Of a stretch of 29,833 nt of DNA, positions 7,832 to 13,338 are shown piece after piece. Each line of letters begins with the position of its first letter. The stretch's first letter is position 1. Both the position numbers and the translations under genes were made by a program. The stretch spans positions 36,490-66,322 of the forward strand of contig CAJTSU010000002.1 of assembly GCA_910579055.1 (NCBI GenBank), in the 5' to 3' direction. The notes beneath the pieces were generated by a model. The model was not told where the DNA came from and did not search any database. It worked only from the letters and a program-made list of their open reading frames with translations. This DNA is from an uncultured Mailhella sp. Lineage in GTDB: Bacteria > Desulfobacterota > Desulfovibrionia > Desulfovibrionales > Desulfovibrionaceae.

Positions 7832-9253
7832 ATGCCGCTTTCCCCCGCCGCGCACAGAGCCTTTCGCGCCTACGACATCAGAGGCGTGGTGGGGCCGGGT
7901 TTTGACGCCGCCTTTGCCCGTGAAATGGGCCGGGCCTGCGGCACGTATTTTCTGCGGGAGAGCGCGCGCATGGCGCGGGATTGCCGCGACGTTGCGGTTG
8001 CCCGGGATTGCCGCCTCAGTTCTCCTTCTTTTCACCGCGCGCTGATTGAAGGGCTGTGCTCCACCGGACTGCATGTCATTGATCTCGGCCTTGTCCCCTC
8101 GCCCTGCCTGTATTTCGCCGTGATCCACCTCGGCAGGTCTGCCGGCGTCATGGTGACGGCAAGCCATAACCCGCCGGAATACAACGGGATGAAAATCTGG
8201 ATGGGGGAAGGCACTGTGGGGGAAAAGGAACTCTTGTCCATCCGGAATATTCTGGAGCGCGGCGACTATGAGCAGGGAACGGGCATGGTTTCATCCTTTG
8301 ACATCATCCCTTTTTATATTGAAGAGATAGCCCGCCGCGTGGGCCCCTGCCCTCCTTTCAGAATCGTGCTGGACGGAAGCAGCGGCGCAGCCGGGAAGAT
8401 CTGCGCGCAGGCGCTGCGCAGGGCAGGCGCAAACGTGGTGGAATTATTCTGCGAACCGGACGGGCATTTTCCCCACCATCCACCCGATCCCATGCGGGAA
8501 GAAAACCTGACGGCCCTGCGCTCCGCCGTACGGGAAAACAACGCGGATCTCGGCCTGGGCCTGGATGGAGACGGCGACAGACTGGCCGTCATGGATGAAA
8601 AAGGCCGCCTGCTTATGGGGGATGAAGTTCTGGCCCTGTTTGCGCGGGATTTACTGACTCGGGAGCCGGGGGCGCTTGTGCTCGGGGACGTCAAATGTTC
8701 CGACCGTCTGTTCAACGATGTGGCCGCGCGCGGCGGAACTCCCGGCATGTGCCGCAGCGGGCACTCCATGGTCAGAGCCGCAATGCGCGATCAGGGCGCA
8801 CTGCTGGCCGGAGAACTTTCCGGCCATATCTTCCACCGGGAAAACTGGTACGGTTTCGACGACGCGACATATTGCGCGGCCCGGCTTCTGGCCGTTCTTT
8901 CCCGTATCGGCAAGGCTCTTTCCGCCCTGCCGGACTGGCCGCCCGCCTGGAGCACGCCGGAACTCAATCTGCCCTGCCCGGATCAGCTCAAGTTCCATGT
9001 GGCCGAAAAGGCCCGCCTCTGGTACAGCGAGCGTTTTCCCGTCTCCGATCTGGACGGGGCGCGCATTGATTTCGGCGGCGCATGGGGCCTGATCCGGGCA
9101 TCGAATACCTCGCCCAGCCTGTCCCTGCGCTTCGAGGCAGACAGCCCGGAACGCAGGGATCGTCTGTGCGCTGAAGCGCAGAGCATGGCCCGGCTCTGGA
9201 TAAAGGAATGCGCTCCCTGCGCTGACACGCCGGAGGGCTTGCCCCCGGCATGA
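7832..9253 (+). CDS. algC: Phosphomannomutase/phosphoglucomutase (AlgC-type)
   Basis: A 473-residue alpha-D-phosphohexomutase. The catalytic phosphoserine is Ser111 in VTASHNPPEYNGMK. The metal-binding loop is Asp245-Gly-Asp-Gly-Asp-Arg in GLDGDGDRLAVMDEKG. The sugar-binding segment GELSGHIFHRENWYGFDDA and the C-terminal phosphate-binding loop RASNTSPSLSLRFEAD are present. It interconverts hexose-6-phosphate and hexose-1-phosphate, feeding GDP-mannose or UDP-glucose synthesis for surface polysaccharides. Preference for mannose or glucose cannot be read from the sequence. The frame is open further upstream to 7670, but only from the ATG at 7832 does the protein open in the family style (HRAFRAYDIRGVVG). 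The ribosome binding site (GAGAAG) is modest. The gene stands alone upstream of tRNA-Arg. Confidence 0.93.
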   Translation: MPLSPAAHRAFRAYDIRGVVGPGFDAAFAREMGRACGTYFLRESARMARDCRDVAVARDCRLSSPSFHRALIEGLCSTGLHVIDLGLVPSPCLYFAVIHLGRSAGVMVTASHNPPEYNGMKIWMGEGTVGEKELLSIRNILERGDYEQGTGMVSSFDIIPFYIEEIARRVGPCPPFRIVLDGSSGAAGKICAQALRRAGANVVELFCEPDGHFPHHPPDPMREENLTALRSAVRENNADLGLGLDGDGDRLAVMDEKGRLLMGDEVLALFARDLLTREPGALVLGDVKCSDRLFNDVAARGGTPGMCRSGHSMVRAAMRDQGALLAGELSGHIFHRENWYGFDDATYCAARLLAVLSRIGKALSALPDWPPAWSTPELNLPCPDQLKFHVAEKARLWYSERFPVSDLDGARIDFGGAWGLIRASNTSPSLSLRFEADSPERRDRLCAEAQSMARLWIKECAPCADTPEGLPPA

Positions 9254-9318
9254 CGCAAGGGGAAAACACGGCAGCCTGAAACGCCGACAAAAAATTTTCC
9301 ACAGAACTAAAAAAAAGC

Positions 9319-9345
9319 TTGACGATGCCCGCCTCTTCCTCTAAT
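9319..9345 (+). promoter_or_regulatory. Sigma70-type promoter of tRNA-Arg
   Basis: A -35 TTGACG (9319-9324) and -10 TCTAAT (9340-9345) are separated by 15 bases, slightly short. Transcription would start near 9352, a few bases before the mature tRNA 5' end at 9361. An A-rich stretch lies immediately upstream. Confidence 0.6.
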
Positions 9346-9360
9346 TTCCATTCTCGCAGT

Positions 9361-9437
9361 GCGCTTGTAGCTCAGCTGGATAGAGCACCAGGCTACGAAC
9401 CTGTAGGCCGGGAGTTCGAATCTCTCCAGGCGCACCA
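9361..9437 (+). tRNA. tRNA-Arg (anticodon ACG), CCA encoded
   Basis: The 77-base cloverleaf has a seven-pair acceptor stem (GCGCTTG with CAGGCGC, one G-T pair). The D arm is GCTC...GAGC, the anticodon loop is CTACGAA, and the T loop is TTCGAAT. CCA is encoded in the genome. The anticodon ACG is normally edited to ICG to read CGU, CGC and CGA arginine codons. The gene is intact, so although it borders an accessory region there is no sign that it is interrupted. Confidence 0.96.
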
Positions 9438-9445
9438 CTTATTTC

Positions 9446-9479
9446 AAGGTGTCACGATATCTGTCGTGACACCTTTTTT
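9446..9479 (+). terminator. Rho-independent terminator of tRNA-Arg
   Basis: A perfect 12-bp stem (AAGGTGTCACGA / TCGTGACACCTT) with a six-base loop TATCTG runs directly into a T-run. It lies nine bases after the tRNA CCA end. Confidence 0.93.
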
Positions 9480-9792
9480 GTTTACAGCCCATTTTATCCC
9501 GCTCTTATCCCGCGTTTGAGAGCTAAAGGATGGTACAAGATGATAATGGGTAATAATGAATGTTGGTATAAGTTGAATCGGTAAGGCAAAACCTGTTGTT
9601 TTTGTTCTATTTTGAAGATAAAGAGTGATTTTGTATCGGCCCCCCCCTTTTTTCGGCTACCCACTCCGGCAAGAATGAGCCTTCCCCTCCGCCGGGGGTC
9701 TGCACAGTATACAGACCCTTTGTCGGGGTAGACTGAACCGTCCCCAGTTTATTGGACAAACTGGGGACTGTTCAGAGTTACGGGGTATAATC
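9480..9792. other. Intergenic region at the start of the accessory zone
   Basis: I see no gene here. The base composition becomes AT-richer after the tRNA terminator. TTATCCCGC occurs twice in tandem (about 9494-9513). A hairpin GGGTCTG / CAGACCC lies at 9696-9718, and a much larger palindrome lies at 9733-9775 just ahead of the next gene. A HigB/RelE-like toxin gene would be expected here if the next gene is a NadS/HigA antitoxin, but no such frame is present. Confidence 0.55.
9733..9775. promoter_or_regulatory. 43-bp near-perfect palindrome upstream of the XRE regulator gene
   Basis: The arms are CTGAAC-C-GTCCCCAGTTT and AAACTGGGGAC-T-GTTCAG, 18 bases each with a single mismatch, around a seven-base centre ATTGGAC. 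The palindrome ends 17 bases before the regulator ATG. It could be an operator for the regulator, a hairpin in its leader, or two abutting terminal repeats of a lost IS3-like element, since the outer ends read TGAAC...GTTCA. There is no T-run, so a terminator is less likely. Confidence 0.55.
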
Positions 9793-10092
9793 ATGAGCGA
9801 ACTTGGCCAGAAACTCATCGAGGGATTGAAGTGCGCTGTGGAAATCGCCCAAGGCAAGGCCGACCCTTCCACCTACCGCGTGCATACGATCAATGTTCAA
9901 AATGTGGACATCCGGGCCATTCGGCGACGCATGGGGCTTTCCCAAACCGTGTTTGCCGAGCAGTTTGGGTTTTCTGTAAGCACATTGCGGAATTGGGAAC
10001 AGGGGAAACGCAGACCTGACCCGGCCGTCCGCGCGTATCTCCGCGTCATTGAAAAAGCGCCGGACACTGTGCGGGCGGCCTTGGCGGACTAA
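9793..10092 (+). CDS. XRE-family helix-turn-helix regulator (HigA/NadS-like)
   Basis: A 99-residue protein. Its C-terminal half is a classic helix-turn-helix: VDIRAIRRRMGLSQTVFAEQ, then FSVSTLRNWEQGKRRPDPAV. The N-terminal half (about 30 residues) is helical and resembles NadS/HigA-type antitoxins, whose toxin partner normally lies immediately upstream. No toxin is visible there, so it is either an orphan antitoxin or a stand-alone regulator of this element. TATAAT sits directly ahead of the ATG, which may be a coincidence or a sign of a leaderless transcript. The large palindrome ending 17 bases upstream is a natural candidate for its own operator. Confidence 0.82.
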   Translation: MSELGQKLIEGLKCAVEIAQGKADPSTYRVHTINVQNVDIRAIRRRMGLSQTVFAEQFGFSVSTLRNWEQGKRRPDPAVRAYLRVIEKAPDTVRAALAD

Positions 10093-10108
10093 ACAAGGCT
10101 CACATTGC

Positions 10109-10317
10109 TCAGGGATCGGGGGACAATTCCCCGGCCCGGCCTTTTTTGATTGACTCGCGCCAGAGTTGCAGGCGAGCGGTTTCCGCGCTGTATCGCGCAT
10201 TCGTGCCGTCTCCCTCCACGGCAATGGAGCGCCACAGGCCACCCAACGACGCACGACTTTCGCGCCGACCCCCATTTCCTCACAAATCTCCCGCATACTC
10301 TTCAAAATCTTGGGCAC
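10109..10317 (-). pseudogene. Frameshifted phage-type HTH protein gene (Nu1/terminase-small-subunit-like)
   Basis: Reading leftward from GTG 10317 (or ATG 10296) the frame gives MREICEEMGVGAKVVRRW VACGAP, which looks like a phage helix-turn-helix. It then degenerates. In the adjacent frame the expected continuation follows at once: AVEGDGTNARYSAETARLQL, then WRESIKKGRAGELSPDP and a TGA at 10109. One missing base near 10230 (CCATTGCC, where CCAATTGCC would give Pro-Ile-Ala) joins the two. The product would be about 69 residues. I infer a pseudogene or a sequencing error. The upstream end is also abrupt, because unrelated zinc-ribbon coding sequence begins on the other strand right there. Confidence 0.6.
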
Positions 10318-10399
10318 ACAAGAGTGCGCAAAGTGTGGGCTGGTGAGCAAGAAAAAGAAATGCCCGGCCTGCGGCTGTACGATTTTCAAAAAGCTGTGA
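10310..10399 (+). pseudogene. Small zinc-ribbon coding segment without a clear start
   Basis: The plus-strand frame ending at TGA 10399 encodes ECAKCGLVSKKKKCPACGCT followed by IFKKL. This is a compact CxxC...CxxC knuckle pair of the zinc-ribbon type. The only nearby start is TTG 10310 with no ribosome binding site, and the frame upstream reads through the antisense of the frameshifted HTH gene. It looks like the 3' end of a small protein gene whose beginning was lost at a recombination junction near 10300. Function is unknown. Confidence 0.35.
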
Positions 10400-10410
10400 G
10401 GAACAAAACG

Positions 10411-10452
10411 ATGACTACCAAAAGACTTCGGTTGGATAAGGGAGGCGTATAA
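10411..10452 (+). CDS. 13-residue leader ORF coupled to the AlpA gene
   Basis: ATG at 10411, with GAGG nine bases upstream, opens a 13-codon frame (MTTKRLRLDKGGV). It ends at a TAA that overlaps the alpA-like start as TAATG. The ribosome binding site for the next gene (GGGAGG) lies inside the last codons. This arrangement suggests translational coupling or a regulatory leader peptide. It could also be chance, because the frame is short. Confidence 0.35.
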   Translation: MTTKRLRLDKGGV

Positions 10453-10673
10453 TGAACAATGACAATTTGCTGCGAATGGCAGAAGTCCGAAAAATCGTTC
10501 CCCTGAGTCGGCCCACTATCTACAGGCGCATTCAGGAAGGCAAGTTTCCCGCGCCTGTGAAGGATGGTCGTTGTTCTTTGTGGGAAGAATCAAAAGTCAG
10601 GGAGTACGCTGACAAGCTTTTGCGGCGGCATCAGCCTTTAGAGAATCAAGCATGTCTGCCCAATCCTGCATGA
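10452..10673 (+). CDS. AlpA-family excisionase/regulator
   Basis: A 73-residue MerR-like winged-helix protein of the AlpA family. The pattern LLRMAEVRKIVPLSRPTIYR, then RIQEGKFPAPVKDGRCSLWE and ESKVREYADKLL, is characteristic. AlpA-type proteins activate integrase expression and bend DNA to favour excision of P4-like and CP4-57-like islands. GGGAGG lies six bases ahead of the ATG. Its last 77 bases overlap the integrase gene tail-to-tail, an intimate convergent arrangement that fits one integration/excision module. Confidence 0.88.
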   Translation: MNNDNLLRMAEVRKIVPLSRPTIYRRIQEGKFPAPVKDGRCSLWEESKVREYADKLLRRHQPLENQACLPNPA

Positions 10674-11829
10674 GTTTCCGCCGTTCTTCCATGTACTGCG
10701 CACGGTTGTATATCGCCCGGATTTTATCGGCACTCGTATGAGCCAGTTGCGCCTCGATCACATCAAGGCGATATCCGGCTTCATTGAGCAGCGTCGAGGC
10801 CATTGACCGGAAACCGTGCGCAGTCATTTGCTCCTTGCTGTAGCCCATGCGTCGGATCGCCACATTGACGGCATTTTCCGACATGGGCAAATTTTTGTTG
10901 CGCGGATTGGGGAAAATATACCTCCCGCGCCCCGTGAAGTGCTGCACCTTTGAAAGCAATTCCATGGCCTGCGTCGCCAGCGGGACAAGGTGAGGCTCTT
11001 TCTGGAGCTTCATTTCCTTGGTCAGCTTCATCTTTGCAGCCGGAATGATCCATTGCCGCCCGGGAAAATCAATCTCGCCCCATTCCGCATGTCGAATCGG
11101 GCCGGGACGACAAAACGTCAGGGCGGAAAACACCAGCGCCGCCCGAACGACCGCCGTTCCCTGGTAGTCGTCAATGCGCCGCAGGAGTTCTCCGGCATCT
11201 TCCCTCGTTGTCAGGGCCGCGAAATGCGATTTCACGCGCGGGGCCAGCGCGCCGGATAAATCCCGGCAGGGATCGGACGGAACAAGCTGCATGGCGACGG
11301 CATAGCGAAAAATCAGCGAGCATATGCCAAGAACACGCTTGGCGACTTCTTTTGCTCCCCGCGTTTCAATTTTTTTCACCAGCCCCAGCACATCGACAGG
11401 TTCCAGGGCGGCAATGGGGGTGTTCCCGATCTCGGGATAGACGTTGGCGACCAGGCGATCAACGACCGTTTCCGCGTGGCGCTGTGACCATACCGGCAAT
11501 CTGTCCGCTACCCATTCCCGCGCGACGCTTTCAAAAGTTCTGCCGCCGGGCCGCACAATCGGCCTTTTTTTGTTTTCAAGGCCAGGATCGACGCCTTCCC
11601 GCAAAATATTCCGCGCCCGATCCCTTTTTTCCCGCGCCTCTTTCAAACTCACGTCCGGCCATGGGCCAAAGGACAGGCGCTTTTCCTTTCCCTCAAAACG
11701 GTATTTCCAGCGCCAGAGTTTGCCCCCCGCCTTGCTCAATTCAAGGTAAAGTCCGAGTGTGTCGTAAAAGCGCTCGACCTTGCCGGAAGGCTTGATAGCT
11801 CTAAGCGCAGCTTCGGTTAAGTGGGGCAT
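10597..11829 (-). CDS. int: P4-type tyrosine integrase (DUF4102 arm-binding domain)
   Basis: A 410-residue site-specific recombinase of the P4/CP4-57 family. The N-terminal arm-binding domain (LTEAALRAIKPSGKVERFYD, KLWRWKYRFEGKEKRLSFGP) is followed by a core-binding domain and the catalytic domain. The catalytic residues are visible: Arg in TFCRPGPIRHAEW (Pro replaces the common Glu), His-x-x-Arg in TAHGFRSMASTLLNE, His in AQLAHTSADKIRAIYNR, and the tyrosine nucleophile in QYMEERRKLMQDW. These integrases insert elements into tRNA 3' ends. The start ATG at 11829 has GAGG nine bases ahead. A tRNA-Ser 3' fragment 200 bases upstream and repeated GGGGCAT words between them are the expected surroundings of an attachment region. 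The frame is full length and looks functional. Confidence 0.95.
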   Translation of the reverse strand: MPHLTEAALRAIKPSGKVERFYDTLGLYLELSKAGGKLWRWKYRFEGKEKRLSFGPWPDVSLKEAREKRDRARNILREGVDPGLENKKRPIVRPGGRTFESVAREWVADRLPVWSQRHAETVVDRLVANVYPEIGNTPIAALEPVDVLGLVKKIETRGAKEVAKRVLGICSLIFRYAVAMQLVPSDPCRDLSGALAPRVKSHFAALTTREDAGELLRRIDDYQGTAVVRAALVFSALTFCRPGPIRHAEWGEIDFPGRQWIIPAAKMKLTKEMKLQKEPHLVPLATQAMELLSKVQHFTGRGRYIFPNPRNKNLPMSENAVNVAIRRMGYSKEQMTAHGFRSMASTLLNEAGYRLDVIEAQLAHTSADKIRAIYNRAQYMEERRKLMQDWADMLDSLKADAAAKACQRTP

Positions 11830-11914
11830 AAAAAGACGCCTCGCACAGCCTGTTTTGGGGGCATAATTTTCTGTTTTTGGGCAAATTTCGCTTATGCCCC
11901 TTCAAAATGCCCCC
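11823..11914. repeat. Four GGGGCAT-type repeats in the integrase upstream region
   Basis: GGGGCATA occurs at 11823-11830, overlapping the integrase start codon. GGGGGCATAA lies at 11857-11866. The inverted forms TTATGCCCC (11892-11900) and ATGCCCCC (11907-11914) follow. Spaced short repeats in both orientations next to an attachment site are typical of integrase arm-type or excisionase binding sites. Binding would also allow autorepression because one copy covers the start codon. The role is inferred. Confidence 0.5.
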
Positions 11915-11969
11915 AACGTGTTTGAGCTGTCAAGATTTCCGATGGTCATTGCGAGACGCCTGAAAACCC

Positions 11970-12010
11970 AAAAAGTGAGGGCTCTCAAGCCTTTTGAGGC
12001 ATTGAGAGCC
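11970..12010 (-). terminator. Terminator-like hairpin following the tRNA-Ser fragment
   Basis: On the minus strand a 13-bp stem (GGCTCTCAA..GCCT with one bulged base) has a four-base loop. It is followed after five bases by TTTTT. It lies 17 bases beyond the CCA of the tRNA-Ser fragment, the position a native tRNA terminator would occupy. The five-base gap before the T-run weakens it. Confidence 0.5.
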
Positions 12011-12027
12011 TTCCTGATTCTTTCTGA

Positions 12028-12053
12028 TGGCGGAGGGGGTGGGATTCGAACCT
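12028..12053 (-). other. tRNA-Ser 3' fragment, putative attachment-site junction
   Basis: On the minus strand these 26 bases are the T loop (TTCGAAT), the T-stem 3' strand, the acceptor 3' strand CCCCTCC, discriminator G and CCA of a tRNA. Discriminator G73 points to tRNA-Ser. The match stops at the first base pairs of the T stem. The next bases (12054 onward) are AT-rich and unrelated, so the 5' two-thirds of the tRNA is missing. This is the usual footprint of an integrated element's distal attachment site. By polarity, the intact tRNA should lie to the right, beyond the window. Confidence 0.7.
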
Positions 12054-12220
12054 GACAAACTAATTATATAAAATGATGTATTAATCTCATTCCACACTTC
12101 GTCAAAACTCAAATTTTATACCCTCTTTTATACACACCTATTGAAATCCTGGAATAGCATCGCAACCTGCGTGCGAGAGTCCATTCCCGTCCATCAACCC
12201 ACGCTCTCGGCAGGACATAT

Positions 12221-12511
12221 TCATTCTCCATAGCCTGCCTCGCGCTGGTGTTTGAGGGCCAGAATAAGCACTTCCTCTCCCTGCACTTCGTAAAACACGG
12301 CATAGCCGGAACCGCCGAAGGGAATCAGCAGTTCCCGGTGATCCGGCTCCAGATCATCGGCGGGCCGCCCGGCATGGGGGAACTGCTCCAGAACATCCGT
12401 GGCCGCCTCAATGGCATCCAGGGCTTTCTGCGCCGCCTCGGCATCCACTTCTGCCAAAAAGGCATGCGCCCGCACAAGCCCGGACAATGCATTGGCTGTC
12501 CAGCGGATCAT
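12221..12511 (-). CDS. ParE/RelE-superfamily toxin
   Basis: A 96-residue toxin of the ParE/RelE fold. It opens with MIRWTANALSGLVRAHAFLA, contains LEQFPHAGRPADDLEPDHRE and GSGYAVFYEVQGEEVLILAL, and ends with the family-typical KHQREAGYGE. ParE-type members poison DNA gyrase and RelE-type members cut ribosome-bound mRNA; the sequence pattern favours ParE, but this is not proven. I chose the ATG at 12511 because it overlaps the antitoxin stop as ATGA; an ATG at 12520 is possible. It is co-transcribed with the ribbon-helix-helix gene upstream. Its place beside the attachment site suggests a role in element maintenance. Confidence 0.9.
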   Translation of the reverse strand: MIRWTANALSGLVRAHAFLAEVDAEAAQKALDAIEAATDVLEQFPHAGRPADDLEPDHRELLIPFGGSGYAVFYEVQGEEVLILALKHQREAGYGE

Positions 12512-12825
12512 ATATGGCATTTGGGGGCATCCGCCTGTTTATCCTGCCGAAGCCGGGCGATCCAGTCTTTGACCTCCGCCTGGGTGACGTGCAGCCCCGT
12601 TTGCCGGTAGTGGTCATGGGCGGCGATGCATTCCTGCCGGAGGGCTTCGCGTTTTTCCTCGCGCTCCACAAAGGCCGCCACAGCTTGGACCACCAAGGCA
12701 TTAGTGGAGCGCTGGCGCATGGAGGCAAGGCTCTGCACTCGCGCTTTCAGCTCAGCTGGCAGACGGATGCTGATAGGACTCGTTTGTGCTTGCATGACGG
12801 TTTTCTCCGTAGTTGTAGTCAACAT
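12508..12825 (-). CDS. Ribbon-helix-helix antitoxin (ParD/CopG-like)
   Basis: A 105-residue protein. The N-terminal ribbon-helix-helix (SPISIRLPAELKARVQSLAS, NALVVQAVAAFVEREEKRE) binds DNA. The charged C-terminal tail (HVTQAEVKDWIARLRQDKQ) would wrap the toxin. Such antitoxins neutralise the partner toxin and repress their own promoter. ATG 12825 has GGAG six bases ahead and is used here; an internal ATG at 12795 also has GGAG, at nine bases, and would give 95 residues, nearer the usual family length. It overlaps the toxin gene by four bases. A pair of TAGCTA palindromes at its start is the probable operator. Confidence 0.88.
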   Translation of the reverse strand: MLTTTTEKTVMQAQTSPISIRLPAELKARVQSLASMRQRSTNALVVQAVAAFVEREEKREALRQECIAAHDHYRQTGLHVTQAEVKDWIARLRQDKQADAPKCHI

Positions 12826-12840
12826 AGCTACTCCTAGCTA
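12825..12840. promoter_or_regulatory. Paired TAGCTA operator at the antitoxin start
   Basis: TAGCTA-CTCC-TAGCTA: each hexamer is its own reverse complement and the two are spaced ten bases apart centre to centre, about one helical turn. The site covers the ribosome binding site and touches the ATG at 12825. It suits autorepression by a ribbon-helix-helix dimer pair. Confidence 0.5.
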
Positions 12841-13156
12841 CACGGTCAAGAATTCTGCGCGAATAATGCACCTGACCATGCGCTGTGCATCTCCGAATGA
12901 TATGCCGAGAACAGTTTTGCAAAATAAAAGTATGTTATCGTTTTTATCATAACATAGGGCTGCTTCCTGCTCTTTTTTGACAAAATATAAGACGTGATAC
13001 CTCTGTTGAGTAAAGTAATACGAAACCAAGTTGAGTCGTAACTGCAATCTGGAATAAGTTCTTTGGCTTCATGCAATGAGCCAAAAAGAATGGCAGCACC
13101 TTTATAACCACTTGGTCTTCCTAAATTCCGTTACAATAGCCTCTCTAGGTGCCACG
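12841..13156. other. AT-rich gap between the toxin-antitoxin pair and the defence operon
   Basis: I see no supportable gene. Two overlapping minus-strand frames (12838-13076) are open but AT-rich, lack clear ribosome binding sites and resemble nothing I know. The toxin-antitoxin promoter should lie in its first 100 bases. CTAGGTG near its end is the ribosome binding site of the broken small ORF that follows. Confidence 0.5.
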
Positions 13157-13309
13157 ATGGCATTTAGACGCGGTCACTTTCTTCCCCGCGAAGCTGCCCC
13201 CCATATTCGCCTTCTGCTTGTGTGATGGCTGGCCTGCTCGCTGGCAATGTTCATGGGTGGAGATACATTCTACGTTGGCCAGTATGGCATGAATTCATTC
13301 CGGATGTAG
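13157..13309 (+). pseudogene. Truncated small membrane-protein-like ORF with an internal stop
   Basis: ATG 13157 follows AGGTG at a good spacing. Twenty-two codons (MAFRRGHFLPREAAPHIRLL, then LV) end in TGA at 13223. The same frame continues with WLACSLAMFMGGDTFYVGQY and a further seven codons to TAG at 13307. Read through the TGA, the product has a basic N-terminus and one membrane-like segment, as at the start of an inner-membrane or conjugation protein. It faces the defence operon tail-to-tail and may be the remnant of a gene cut when the cassette arrived. The family is not recognised. Confidence 0.35.
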
Positions 13310-13338
13310 GATAATGCGACCGGAAGTCAATTTCCCCA

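Noticed and set aside
9319..9519. 66-codon plus-strand frame reading VAQLDRAPGYEPVGREFESL
   Set aside because: It is the translation of the tRNA-Arg gene and its terminator, a well-known false ORF.
9778..10389. A single 203-codon minus-strand gene over the XRE regulator
   Set aside because: Only its middle part (10230-10317) is protein-like and belongs to the frameshifted HTH gene; the rest is antisense to the regulator and to the zinc-ribbon segment.
12028..12110. A complete tRNA gene on the minus strand
   Set aside because: Only the T loop and 3' acceptor strand exist; the sequence where the 5' part should be is AT-rich and forms no cloverleaf.
12109..12303. Short minus-strand frame after the toxin gene, with ATG at the toxin end
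   Set aside because: No ribosome binding site, atypical composition, and it begins inside the toxin coding sequence.
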